DNA of 51,395 nt from CAYLJO01 sp964383905 (GTDB lineage Bacteria; Acidobacteriota; Blastocatellia; Pyrinomonadales; Pyrinomonadaceae). Below, in pieces: positions 41,868-51,010 of this stretch. Each line of letters starts with the position of its first letter. Within the stretch, counting starts at the first letter, position 1. The position numbers were made by a program, and so were the translations under genes. The stretch spans positions 1 through 51,395 of the forward strand of contig CAYLJO010000011.1 of assembly GCA_964383905.1 (NCBI GenBank). The letters run 5' to 3'. Under the pieces are notes generated by a model that did not search any database, was not told the DNA's origin, and was given only the letters and a program-made list of their open reading frames with translations.

Positions 41868-43130
41868 TTAGCGGTTGCGCGCCGCGTCGAGCTTACTCTG
41901 CAGTTCCGCGTTGTTCGGATCGAGTTTGAGCGCGCGTTCATAGGCGCGCAAAGCATCACGGGGGCGACCGGCCCTCATAAAAGCATCGCCCACGCCGCCT
42001 AACCCGAAAGCTCCTGCCAGTTGCTTGCGGTCTCCGGCAGAGGCGACGCCCGCCGCGCGGTTAAAAATTTGCTCGGCATCTTCAGGACGGTCCATCCGTA
42101 AATAAATCGAACCGAGAATTGAGTAGGGCGCGAAACTGCGCGGACTAATCTCGATGACTTTTTTCAGCAACGGCTCGGCGTCATCATAACGCTTGCCGAC
42201 CGCCAGCGCTCGACCGAGCAAGAAAAGGGCGCTGGGATTTCGGTCGTCAAGCTGAAGCGCGCGGCGCAACACCGGCTCTGATTCTCCCCAGCGTTGTTCG
42301 GATTGCAGCGTCTCGGCAATCAAAATCAGCGTCGCGGAATCCCGCGCGAGTTCGACGGCCCGTTGGTAGGCCGGCTCAGCCTCCTGCGCCCGGTTGGTCT
42401 TTCTGAGCAGTCGCGCCAGATGCACATAACCGACGGCGAAATTCGGATCAATCTCGATCGCCTGGCGGTAAGCCTGCTCCGTATCCTTATTCAATATTTG
42501 GCGGGCTTCAAGAGCCTCGCCGAGCCGGTCATAGGCCACCGCGTTCATCGGTTGAAGTTGAACGGCACGACGCGCAGCCGCCTCTGCTTCGACCAACCTG
42601 CTCGCGTTGCTGGCTCCGGCACGCGGCTGGACCAGAATGTAACTGAGCGCGACGAGCGCATCCGCGTTGGTCGGGTTCCATTCGACCGCCTGCCTGTAAG
42701 CCTTTTCGGCATCTTCCCATCGCTGCTGATCAGCATAGACATTACCGAGGCCCTGCGCAGCGCCGGCATCGCGCGTTCTGAACTTGAACACACTCCGATA
42801 CGCCCGCTCGGCCTCCGCATATTTGCGCGCATCGCGGGCTTCGTTGCCCGCATCGAGAGCGTCCCCGATACGTTCTTCCACCTCCGCCGTTAGCGCTTCT
42901 GTTCCCCTCTCCGTATTGCGCCTGGTCGAACGCGAACCGGGCCCGGTCTTTGCCTTGGCGGCCCGCCGCCTGCCGGTCTCAGGGTTCTTCGGCCTGAAAA
43001 TGCCCGCACTGCCTCCCAGGTCGCCGCCCGCCTCCTGAGCGCAAGCAATCGTGGCCGCCAGTAACATGATGACCAGCGCGGGCCCAGAGATTGAGAGGAC
43101 GTACCGTATGATGCTGTAGGATTTCATCAC
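41868..43130 (-). CDS. Secreted tetratricopeptide-repeat protein
   Basis: 420 aa. A signal peptide (SISGPALVIMLLAATIACAQ) precedes a Gly/Arg/Lys-rich linker (residues 35-75) and about nine TPR units from residue 85 to the end (for example AAQGLGNVYADQQRWEDAEK, ALFLLGRALAVGKRYDDAE, PYSILGSIYLRMDRPEDAEQ). It lies between the kinase and the zinc-ribbon gene on the same strand and so may be a partner of that membrane signalling unit, possibly contacting their outer domains. No enzymatic motif is seen. Confidence 0.85.
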   Translation of the reverse strand: MMKSYSIIRYVLSISGPALVIMLLAATIACAQEAGGDLGGSAGIFRPKNPETGRRRAAKAKTGPGSRSTRRNTERGTEALTAEVEERIGDALDAGNEARDARKYAEAERAYRSVFKFRTRDAGAAQGLGNVYADQQRWEDAEKAYRQAVEWNPTNADALVALSYILVQPRAGASNASRLVEAEAAARRAVQLQPMNAVAYDRLGEALEARQILNKDTEQAYRQAIEIDPNFAVGYVHLARLLRKTNRAQEAEPAYQRAVELARDSATLILIAETLQSEQRWGESEPVLRRALQLDDRNPSALFLLGRALAVGKRYDDAEPLLKKVIEISPRSFAPYSILGSIYLRMDRPEDAEQIFNRAAGVASAGDRKQLAGAFGLGGVGDAFMRAGRPRDALRAYERALKLDPNNAELQSKLDAARNR

Positions 43131-43448
43131 TCCTCCTTCTCATTACCGGGAAGTAGTTAAGCCGTACGACGCAGGTGGCGCGTCTCGCCCTCCGCACCGG
43201 CCGCAGTCAGCTTCTATCTCACGCCCGAACGCTTGACGAGAGCGAGATGTGCGGAACTTTCGAGAGGAATATTTTATCACACCGGCGCTTTTTCCAGAGG
43301 CATCAATGCGGGGCCGAGCGCTGCTATGGGGACTGAAAGGTGAAAAAAAGCCTGCTGATATCGCAATGAAACAAAGGTTACCGTCACTCTGACGAGGCTT
43401 TCCATTGATGACAGAGCCGGGAAGAGCGTCTACGGCTTGTGTTAGCTC
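43131..43448. other. Intergenic region between kinase and TPR genes
   Basis: A 318-bp gap with no gene. A TAAAAT-like -10 box on the minus strand near 43270 has no matching -35. Whether kinase and downstream genes share one transcript is therefore open. Confidence 0.4.
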
Positions 43449-46070
43449 TTACGTACCGGAGTGCACTAAGCGGAAACCTAAGGACTGATTTTTGGTAGAT
43501 GGTTGAACCCAATCACGAAACGTTGCCGAGATCCGCCTCACTTTCAGATCGGTTATATAAGAGCCGCCGCGAATAATAATATAATTTTCATACCCGGCCG
43601 GAATCTTCGCCGGGTTGCCCGGATATAGAGAGGCTTTAGAGGAAGTCCATTCATACACATTGCCCATCATGTCTAACACGCCCCACCGCGTTTTATCTTC
43701 CGGATATGAGCCGACGGCACTCGCCGCCGCGGTGCCGACGTTAGCACGCCCCTCCACCCAATTGTTGCCCCACGAGTAAAGGTTGCCCTGATCGCCCCCG
43801 CGGGCGGCGTACTCCCACTCCTCTTCGGTCGGCAAGCGATAGGTCACGCCGTCACGCTTCGAGCGCCACGCGGCGAATGCTTTCGCGTCGTCAACCGAAA
43901 CGTTCGCGACGGGGAAAAATTCCTGGCCGGCGGGCGGCTTGCCTTCGATCCAATCAGTGGGCGGCTTATACTTGGTCTCGCGGACAAAGTCCGCATACTC
44001 GGCATTAGTCACTTCGGTCTTGTCTATCGTAAATGGTTGGACGGCGGCATTGTGCGCCGGCCCTTCCTGCACGAGCCCATTATTGCGCCCCATCTGGAAC
44101 GTGCCGCCTGGAATAGGAATCAACTCGGGCTTAAGCTCGGTCTTCCCCACCTTATTACTATTATTACTATTCTCTGTCGTCGAACCGCCATTATTTCCGG
44201 ACTGGTGTTGGGATGTTGTTCCTGGCTTGAACACGAAATAAGCGGTTGTGCCGCCTCCTAGTGCGAGCACAACGACCGCCACGATTGAGATCAGTAGTAG
44301 CGGGGACTTTCTTGACGCGGGGACGGTGATATTGGGCGCGGAGCCTTGAAATACCTGCCGGTCCTGCACCATGGTCACTTGCTGCTGTTCCGCCCCTGGC
44401 AAACTGTTCTCGCCCACCGGTTGTGTCGAAACACCCGAATGATGGGGGTGCGTCGACGCCGGATTGAAGGCGGACGGTTGCGCCGTAATATTACCGGCGG
44501 TAAGGCGCGCTACCTTTTCTTCGAGCTCTTTAGTCTGTCGTGCTACACGCTCGAGTTCATCCCGCTGCTGACGTTCCTTATCCAGGCGCTCTTCCTCGGC
44601 GCGCTGGCGTTCTTCGGTGCGGCGGCGTGCTTCCGCTTCGCGCGCCAGTTCTTCACGCGCGAAGCGGTCGCGCGCTTCATGTTCACGCTGCTCTTGTGCA
44701 CGGCGCTGCGATTCCAGGTAGGCGGCGGTCTGCTGCGGGGCGGGAATAACGCCGGCGACGGTCTTATCGAGCAAATCACCCGACGGTCGAGGTGGAGGCC
44801 CTCCCTTTAAGCTTTCCAGTTGCGCGTCAACGCGGCATTCACCGCTGTCGCATTCGATCTGGCTTTCCCACTCGGCATAACCGTCGCTCACAATACGCAC
44901 GCGGTGCTTGCCTGAGGACACGTCCGGCACGATCAAATTACCGCTGCGATCGGTGATGCCGACCGATTTGTTATCGATGAAAACTGTTGATTGTGGCTGG
45001 CTTGTGTGCACGCGCAGCGCAGCCTTCGGGCGCTCGGGTAGCGGGATCGTACCCGTCCGCGCCGACGGCGCGAAGATCGTGTCCGATTCAAGACCGATTG
45101 GGCCAAGGTCCGGGCGCTTATGCCCGGCGGAAGTGGTCGCCACGGCGTCGCGCAGCTCATGGATCAAAGCTTCGACCGTCGGCGGCCGCCGCGCCGGCTC
45201 TTTTTCGAGCGCATGTCGCACCACCGCCTCGATCTGCGGGGCGACATTGACACCGAGCGAGCTGATCGGCGGCGGCTCTGAGGTCAAATGCTTCTTCATA
45301 ATGGAAGGGACGGATGTGCCTTTGAAGGGCACATCGCCGCCGAGCATCTGGTAGAGGATGATGCCCAGGCTGTAAATGTCGGCGCGGCCGTCCGGCTCCT
45401 CATCCGACCACTGTTCCGGAGCCATATAGAAGGGCGATCCCATGAGGCCACTCGTCTGGGCCTGGACAAATGATCCGAGCAACTCGCCGGACTTGATCTT
45501 CGCCAGCCCGAAGTCAAGTATCTTGAGGCCCTCGGAGACCGGCAGATCATCCTGGAGCATGATGTTCAGGGGTTTCAGATCACGGTGCACTATCTTCTGG
45601 CGATGGGCGGCGCCCACGCCAGCGCCAATGGCCGCAACAATTTCCAGTACCCTGGCCGTCGGCAACGCCCCTTCCGCCGCGAGAATGTCGTGCAGCGACT
45701 TGCCCTTGACGAACTCCATGACGAGGAACGGCATGGTCCCGCGCGCCACGCCAAAGTCGGTCACGGCGATGATGTTTTGATGACGTATCGCCGCCGCAGC
45801 CAGCGCTTCCTGGCGGAAGCGCGTGACGAGTGCCGGGTCGTTGCCGACCAGGTCTGGCAGAATCACTTTGATGGCGTGCGCGGTCTTGAGGAAGATGTGG
45901 CGCGCTTGGAACACCACGCCCATGCCGCCGTGCCCGATGCGTCGTTCCAGCATGTAGCGGCCGTCCAACATCGGCTCGCCGGCGATCGAGGATACCGCAG
46001 CGTCGCCGTCATGCGGGCAGTGGTTGACGTCATCAGGGAAACAGCGCCGACAGGCTGGACATTCTTTCAT
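43449..46070 (-). CDS. Ser/Thr protein kinase with zinc ribbon, PEGA, coiled coil and FGE-like domain
   Basis: 873 aa from the ATG at 46070, where the zinc ribbon MKECPACRRCFPDDVNHCPH begins; the frame is open to 46271. The kinase domain spans about 37-310 with glycine loop RIGHGGMGVVF, Lys68, HRDLKPLN (Asp164), DFGLAKI (Asp186) and GSPFYMAPEQW. A PEGA domain (STVFIDNKSVGITD) follows, then a Glu/Arg-rich coiled coil, one membrane helix (LLLISIVAVVVLALGGGTTA) and an outer sulfatase-modifying-factor (FGE-like) domain: IPGGTFQMGRNN, YRLPTEEEWEYAARGG, MMGNVYEWTSS, ending SLGFRLV. The Cys residues of active FGE are absent, so that domain is probably a sensor or binding module. It may phosphorylate the nearby FHA exporter or zinc-ribbon protein (inference). 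Confidence 0.95.
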   Translation of the reverse strand: MKECPACRRCFPDDVNHCPHDGDAAVSSIAGEPMLDGRYMLERRIGHGGMGVVFQARHIFLKTAHAIKVILPDLVGNDPALVTRFRQEALAAAAIRHQNIIAVTDFGVARGTMPFLVMEFVKGKSLHDILAAEGALPTARVLEIVAAIGAGVGAAHRQKIVHRDLKPLNIMLQDDLPVSEGLKILDFGLAKIKSGELLGSFVQAQTSGLMGSPFYMAPEQWSDEEPDGRADIYSLGIILYQMLGGDVPFKGTSVPSIMKKHLTSEPPPISSLGVNVAPQIEAVVRHALEKEPARRPPTVEALIHELRDAVATTSAGHKRPDLGPIGLESDTIFAPSARTGTIPLPERPKAALRVHTSQPQSTVFIDNKSVGITDRSGNLIVPDVSSGKHRVRIVSDGYAEWESQIECDSGECRVDAQLESLKGGPPPRPSGDLLDKTVAGVIPAPQQTAAYLESQRRAQEQREHEARDRFAREELAREAEARRRTEERQRAEEERLDKERQQRDELERVARQTKELEEKVARLTAGNITAQPSAFNPASTHPHHSGVSTQPVGENSLPGAEQQQVTMVQDRQVFQGSAPNITVPASRKSPLLLISIVAVVVLALGGGTTAYFVFKPGTTSQHQSGNNGGSTTENSNNSNKVGKTELKPELIPIPGGTFQMGRNNGLVQEGPAHNAAVQPFTIDKTEVTNAEYADFVRETKYKPPTDWIEGKPPAGQEFFPVANVSVDDAKAFAAWRSKRDGVTYRLPTEEEWEYAARGGDQGNLYSWGNNWVEGRANVGTAAASAVGSYPEDKTRWGVLDMMGNVYEWTSSKASLYPGNPAKIPAGYENYIIIRGGSYITDLKVRRISATFRDWVQPSTKNQSLGFRLVHSGT

Positions 46071-46424
46071 TGATTGGTTCGATCCAAAGGCAGCCCACCA
46101 CCTCTGATTCGCAGGCGGCTCGCGACCGGCAGGGGCACCCTGTTTCCGTACGGGGTAACAAACTCTCCGTGCAAAAATAGGCGCAGGGAGATACCGTGCG
46201 GCATGTTCTCCGGCAGCGCGGTCATTAGGTCGCTGCCAGGTATTACTTCGGAAGTAGACACCACCGCACACATGATTTTAACGGCTCGTGGCTCGTCAGG
46301 CAAGCGACAACCAAGATCGAGCAGGGAAGGAGTGGGCGGGTAACCCATTGACCGGCTGGATCATCGAGCGGCTATCTCAATAAACGCCTCTCCTAATTCC
46401 ACCTTCAAACATCATCTCTCCTTT
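46071..46424. other. Intergenic region upstream of the kinase gene
   Basis: A 354-bp region between the kinase start and the stop of the phosphodiesterase gene. The kinase frame stays open through 46271, but there is no ribosome site or conserved domain in that part. No clear promoter or hairpin was recognised. Confidence 0.4.
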
Positions 46425-47882
46425 TCAGCGGAGTGACAAGGCATGGCCGTCCGCTTTGTGGAGTGTCAGGCTGAGGAGTCGCGCGATGGTCGGTCCCACA
46501 TCGACCATCCGTATGTCATTAAGCTGACCGCGCCGCGCGATCCCGGCGCCGGAGGCGATGAATGAAGTGTAGTAGCGCGATGGAAGGTATCCGTGCTGAC
46601 CGCGCTGCCGGCTGGGAGTTACGGGTTCACCCGTGTATTGGTTGCCGAAAGCGTATCCGTCGGCGGCTTCAAGCATCAAAGCCGCGCGCGGGTTGCCGCC
46701 AATCTGCCGCACCTCTTTCGCTTCGAGCACGCGGGCGAGGCCGCCACCCGGAGTGACATTTTCTCCGGCCATGTAAGATTTAAAGAGATCGCGAACTTTA
46801 TCTAAAGCTTCATGATCGTTCGGGTCGCGCAGAATGATCGCGCACGATCCGCCCGTGACGTAAGGCACGGCCCGCCAGCCGGTGATAGTCGTATGCGGGC
46901 GGCCCGGCGGATCTTTTTCCCCACGCACTTTCAAGAGTCCTGCTCGCGCCAGCAGCGCACCGGGCTGAACCAGTTTCGAGATGGGCAGAAAGCCATGATC
47001 GCTGACGATGAAGACGGATGTCTCGGCGAGAGTCCCCGCGCGCTCGGCGGCGGCGAGCAGGCGCGCCACGTCGCCATCCAGTTTCTCCAATTCCGCGAAA
47101 GCTTCCGGCGTGAACGGGCCTTTAATGTGTTCGAAGTGATCCAGATCGAAAAGATGAACGAGCATCATTTCGGGTCGCTTCATCTCGATAATATACTCTG
47201 CAAAGCGCGTGCGTATATCATCGCCTTCGTCCTGATTGATATTCCGGTAAAGCTCCGGGTCACGGCGTTCTATCTCTTCAACCAATCCCGCTGGGCGCGC
47301 GTTTGCTTTAATCACCGCGAGCGTTTCCTTCTGCGAGCCGCCGGGCTTCCAGATTTCCGGCACGTTGTAAGTGCCGGCGCCGCCCGCGACCGGCCACGAT
47401 ACCAGGCCGGTCGAAAGTCCTCGATGTGCTGCTGCATCCCACAGTGTTTCGGCCCGTATATCGCGCGCGAACCAGTGTGCGCCGTGGGTTTGCGGGGCGT
47501 CCGGCGGCTCGAAAAGGTCGTTGCCGAAGATGCCGTGGCGGATGGGGAGTGCGCCTGTCACAATCGACGTATGGGCCGGGTATGTGAGCGATGGGTAGAC
47601 CGGGATGACACCGTGTGCCGTTACGCCCTCCGCCATCAAGCGGCGCTGCGTCGGGATGCGCAGCTTATACTCGTCTCGCTTTTGCAGGTAGCGCGCATCA
47701 AGACCGTCGAGCGAAATAACGAGCACACGCTTTACCGGCCGTGGCCCGCACTGCGCTTCCACGCGCGCCGTTGTGAAGTGGAAAGAGAGCGGCGCAAGCG
47801 CGAGCAGAAGAAGAGCGGCGAGCGCAGCAACGCGGAACGCACGATGCGCCAAGCGAGGCGGAGGGGATGAGATCATTTGCAT
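46425..47882 (-). CDS. Secreted nucleotide pyrophosphatase/phosphodiesterase-type enzyme (alkaline phosphatase superfamily)
   Basis: About 485 aa from the ATG at 47882 (47876 also possible); the frame extends to 48035. A signal segment (AALAALLLLALAPLSFHF) precedes the metal-dependent domain: Asp59 in VLVISLDGLDARYL, the nucleophile Thr100 in PSLTYPAHTSIVTG, LFDLDHFEHIKGP with Asp and His ligands, and VSDHGFLP. This pattern is that of ENPP-like type I phosphodiesterases, which hydrolyse phosphodiester or pyrophosphate bonds of nucleotides or lipids in the periplasm. The substrate is not predictable. It lies 40 nt after a small gene on the same strand. Confidence 0.9.
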   Translation of the reverse strand: MQMISSPPPRLAHRAFRVAALAALLLLALAPLSFHFTTARVEAQCGPRPVKRVLVISLDGLDARYLQKRDEYKLRIPTQRRLMAEGVTAHGVIPVYPSLTYPAHTSIVTGALPIRHGIFGNDLFEPPDAPQTHGAHWFARDIRAETLWDAAAHRGLSTGLVSWPVAGGAGTYNVPEIWKPGGSQKETLAVIKANARPAGLVEEIERRDPELYRNINQDEGDDIRTRFAEYIIEMKRPEMMLVHLFDLDHFEHIKGPFTPEAFAELEKLDGDVARLLAAAERAGTLAETSVFIVSDHGFLPISKLVQPGALLARAGLLKVRGEKDPPGRPHTTITGWRAVPYVTGGSCAIILRDPNDHEALDKVRDLFKSYMAGENVTPGGGLARVLEAKEVRQIGGNPRAALMLEAADGYAFGNQYTGEPVTPSRQRGQHGYLPSRYYTSFIASGAGIARRGQLNDIRMVDVGPTIARLLSLTLHKADGHALSLR

Positions 47883-47922
47883 ATTCAGGATATGTCCTGT
47901 GCAGAGCGCGCTCTTCCGCAAG

Positions 47923-48246
47923 CTACCAATGCTGACGTTTGCCCATTCTCCGTTCCAGGCTTCTGCCCTTTCGTGCTTTCTGATGGCGTAACTCGACCAA
48001 CTGGGCGCCCTTGAGAACATGTTCCCGCCGGGCAAGAATCTCTTTCAGTTGATGATACGCCGCAGTCCAGTCAGCAGTGTTCTTGAACTCAATACTTCCT
48101 GGTGGATCATGATAGCGGGCCCCTCGATCCGATAGTACCGATGACGCCTCACACCGATGCAATCGCCTGAGTCTTGTGAGGAGTTGTTTGGTTGACAGTG
48201 CCTCGAGCTCACCGGTGGACATCGGAAAGATTGGTTTACGCTTCAT
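47923..48246 (-). CDS. Small basic protein of unknown function, 107 aa
   Basis: It runs MKRKPIFPMSTGELEALSTK, then LLTRLRRLHRCEASSVLSDR, ADWTAAYHQLKEILARREHV and a very basic tail (ERRMGKRQHW). It is probably all helical and cytoplasmic. AGGAG lies 2 nt before the ATG, which is close but usable; an ATG at 48222 is the alternative. I recall similar short proteins in other acidobacterial genomes but cannot name the family. It sits between leuS and the phosphodiesterase gene, on the same strand. Confidence 0.6.
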   Translation of the reverse strand: MKRKPIFPMSTGELEALSTKQLLTRLRRLHRCEASSVLSDRGARYHDPPGSIEFKNTADWTAAYHQLKEILARREHVLKGAQLVELRHQKARKGRSLERRMGKRQHW

Positions 48247-48308
48247 TACTCCTGCTTAGGAAATACAAGCGCCTGTAGCCACGCTTTACCAGGAATGGTC
48301 GCGCGCCG

Positions 48309-48371
48309 GCCACCGCCGGCCATAGCGGTGGCGAGCAGACACCTCCCTTGTAGCAATCGGACCAGGGAGGT
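48309..48371 (-). terminator. Two consecutive hairpins downstream of leuS
   Basis: The first, nearer to leuS, pairs ACCTCCCT (48341-48348) with AGGGAGGT (48364-48371). The second pairs GCCACCGC (48309-48316) with GCGGTGGC (48325-48332). Both stems are 8 bp and perfect. No T-tract follows, so Rho-independent termination is uncertain, but the pair lies between leuS and the next gene. Confidence 0.4.
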
Positions 48372-48454
48372 TTCCGTTCCCTGTATCGCCTTCATATGCC
48401 ATCAGTGCCGAGTATTTCCCTGGCTACATCCTGGCGGGTGTCGCGTACTCAACC

Positions 48455-51010
48455 CTATTTGATGACGATATTGACAAGCCGTCGCGGGACGACGATTACT
48501 TTGACGACCTCGCGCCCGTCGATGAAGCTACGCACTTTGCCATCGAAGAGGGCCGCCGAGCGCAACATTTCTTCCGGTGTATCGGGTGCCGCTACGATGC
48601 GCGAGCGCAGTTTGCCGTTGACCTGGACGGGGATCTCAAGCTCTTCCTTGCGCGCCAACTCCGGGCGGGCCTGCGGCCACTTCGCCTCGCCGCTCAAGAG
48701 ACCGCCCGCGTGCCCCAGGGCTTCCCACATCTCTTCGGCAATATGCGGGGTAAACGGCGTGAGCATCCGGACGAGCGACTCCAGGGCCTCACGCACCGCG
48801 TAGACATCCGAAGCGGAAGCTTTTCCCGGTTCCGCCTTGAAATCTCCCAGTTCGTTTGAGAGCTCCATCAACGCCGCGACGCTTGTGTTGATATGCAGCG
48901 CCTCGAAGTCCTCGGTGATGCGCGCAATCGTCTGGTGTGTTTTGCGCCGCAGCGCACGCGCGGCGGTCGTAAATTCTTCGCCGCCCGGCTCGGCCTGCGG
49001 CGAACCGCCCAGATGCCCACGCCAACGCCAGACCATTTTGTAGATGCGCTGCAGGAAGCGCACCGCGCCCTCGATGCCCGTCTCCAGCCAGCGCAACTCA
49101 TTTTCGGGCGGTGCGGCAAAGAGCACGAACAGGCGCACGGCATCCGCTCCGTAAGCCGCGATCATTTCGTCGGGATCAACGCCGTTGCCGAGGCTCTTCG
49201 ACATCGCCTTCCAGTCACCCGTCCCTTCGACGATGTTTGTCACCATGCCCTGCGTCAACAGGTTCGTCACCGGCTCGTCAAAGGAAACGAGTCCGATGTC
49301 GCGCATCATCTTGGTCCAGAAGCGCGTATAGAGTAGGTGCATCACGGCATGCTCGATGCCCCCGATGTACTGGTCTACCGGCGTCCAGTAGGCGACCTTC
49401 TCTTTGTCAAAAGGTGCAGCGGTGTTATGCGGGTCGCAGTAGCGGAAGAAATACCAGGACGAATCGACAAACGTATCCATCGTGTCGGTCTCGCGTCTTG
49501 CCTGGCGCCGGCACTTCGGGCACGTGGTGTTGACGAACTCCGCCACGCCCGCGAGCGGCGACTGCCCGGTGCCCGTAAACTCCGCGTGCTCCGGCAGCAC
49601 AACCGGCAGATCCTTTTCGGGCACTGGAACGATGCCGCATTGTTCGCAGTAGACGATCGGGATGGGCGCGCCCCAGAAGCGCTGGCGCGAGATGCCCCAG
49701 TCGCGCAGGCGATACGTCACCGCGGACGCGCCGAACCCCTTCTCTTCAGCGAACTGCGCCATCTCGCGCATCACATCCTGCGACAACTTGCCGCCCCATC
49801 GGCCGCTGTTGACGAGCATGCCGTAGTCTGTAAAGGCGTGCCTCATCTCCTTTGACTGATCCGCGCCCATCTGCGGCTCGTAGCCGCTCGGTTCCTGCTT
49901 GTGTGTAATGGGCGCAATAACCTGCCGGATCGGCAGCGAGTATTTTTGCGCGAACTCGAAATCACGCTCGTCGTGGGCCGGGACACTCATCACTGCGCCG
50001 GTGCCGTATTCCATCAGCACATAGTTGGCCACCCATACGGGTATGTGCTCGCCGCTAAAGGGGTTGACGGCGATGAGGCCGGTATTAACGCCCTCCTTTT
50101 CTTCCACTTCGCCGGCGGAAGCGGCCCGATTGCTGTACGCCGCACGGATACGCTGCGCAAACTTCATGACATCCTCTCGCAAAGAGGAGCCTTCCAATAG
50201 CTCATTGAGCAGCGGATGGTCGGCGGCAAGAACAATCGCCGTCGCGCCGTAGATCGTGTCAATGCGCGTGGTGAAAACACGCACCTTCGCATTGTGACCC
50301 TTGATCGCGAAATCAATGTAAGCGCCGACGCTCCTGCCGATCCAGTTGCGCTGCATGGTCAGCACGCGCTCCGGCCAGCCCGCTTCAATCTCCTGCATAT
50401 CGGCGAGCAACTGTTCGGCGTAATCGGTGGTGCGGATGAACCACTGCTCCAAATTTTTCTTCACGACCGGCGTTTCACAACGCCAGCACACGCCGCCCGA
50501 GGACTGCTCATTCGAGAGCACGGTCTCCTCTTTCGGGCACCAGTTGACCGGGGAGCTCCGCCGGTAGACCAGGCCGCGCTCGAACATTTTCAGGAAGAAC
50601 CACTGGTCCCACTTATAATATTCGGGTGTGTGCGCGGCGATCTCGCGCCGCCAATCGAAGCTGATGCCGAGACGCTTGAACTGCCCACGCATGTGCGCGA
50701 TGTTCTCTTCCGTCCATTCGCGGGGCTGGATGCCGCGTTTAATGGCCGCCTGTTCGGCCGGCTGCCCGAAGCTGTCCCAGCCGATCGGGTGCAGCACGTT
50801 GAATCCGCGCAGGCGCTTGTACCAGGAGAGCGCGTCGCCGATGGAGTAGTTGCGCACGTGCCCCATGTGTAGAAAGCCGGACGGGTACGGCAACATCTCC
50901 AGGCAATAAAACTTCGGGCGGGTACTGGGCTCCACTTCGAACGCCCCGGTCTCGGCCCAGTGCTTCTGCCACTTCTCTTCGATCTTTTCGGGAAAATATT
51001 TTTCGTCCAT
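48455..51010 (-). CDS. leuS: Leucyl-tRNA synthetase
   Basis: 851 aa from the ATG at 51010, chosen because MDEKYFPEKIEEKWQKHW is the normal LeuS opening; a GTG at 51040 would add ten residues. The class I signatures are present: HMGH (residues 48-51) in PYPSGFLHMGHVRNYSIGD and KAMSKSLGN. The editing CP1 domain holds the VFTTRIDTIYGATAIVLA threonine-rich region, and a zinc-type CRRC pair appears in TTCPKCRRQARRET. The anticodon-binding helices and C-terminal domain (IPVQVNGKLRSRIV) are complete. It charges tRNA-Leu in the cytoplasm. Identification is firm. Confidence 0.98.
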   Translation of the reverse strand: MDEKYFPEKIEEKWQKHWAETGAFEVEPSTRPKFYCLEMLPYPSGFLHMGHVRNYSIGDALSWYKRLRGFNVLHPIGWDSFGQPAEQAAIKRGIQPREWTEENIAHMRGQFKRLGISFDWRREIAAHTPEYYKWDQWFFLKMFERGLVYRRSSPVNWCPKEETVLSNEQSSGGVCWRCETPVVKKNLEQWFIRTTDYAEQLLADMQEIEAGWPERVLTMQRNWIGRSVGAYIDFAIKGHNAKVRVFTTRIDTIYGATAIVLAADHPLLNELLEGSSLREDVMKFAQRIRAAYSNRAASAGEVEEKEGVNTGLIAVNPFSGEHIPVWVANYVLMEYGTGAVMSVPAHDERDFEFAQKYSLPIRQVIAPITHKQEPSGYEPQMGADQSKEMRHAFTDYGMLVNSGRWGGKLSQDVMREMAQFAEEKGFGASAVTYRLRDWGISRQRFWGAPIPIVYCEQCGIVPVPEKDLPVVLPEHAEFTGTGQSPLAGVAEFVNTTCPKCRRQARRETDTMDTFVDSSWYFFRYCDPHNTAAPFDKEKVAYWTPVDQYIGGIEHAVMHLLYTRFWTKMMRDIGLVSFDEPVTNLLTQGMVTNIVEGTGDWKAMSKSLGNGVDPDEMIAAYGADAVRLFVLFAAPPENELRWLETGIEGAVRFLQRIYKMVWRWRGHLGGSPQAEPGGEEFTTAARALRRKTHQTIARITEDFEALHINTSVAALMELSNELGDFKAEPGKASASDVYAVREALESLVRMLTPFTPHIAEEMWEALGHAGGLLSGEAKWPQARPELARKEELEIPVQVNGKLRSRIVAAPDTPEEMLRSAALFDGKVRSFIDGREVVKVIVVPRRLVNIVIK

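Noticed and set aside
43449..44200. Active formylglycine-generating enzyme
   Set aside because: The fold is recognisable but the required cysteines are missing, and no sulfatase gene is nearby.
46071..46271. N-terminal extension of the kinase to 46271
   Set aside because: The added 67 residues have no domain or ribosome site, whereas the zinc ribbon begins right at the ATG at 46070, as in the neighbouring zinc-ribbon protein.
46812..47870. A 352-codon plus-strand open frame opposite the phosphodiesterase gene
   Set aside because: It is a shadow of a well-supported minus-strand gene in GC-rich DNA. It has no ribosome site and an Arg/Cys/His-heavy composition with no motif.
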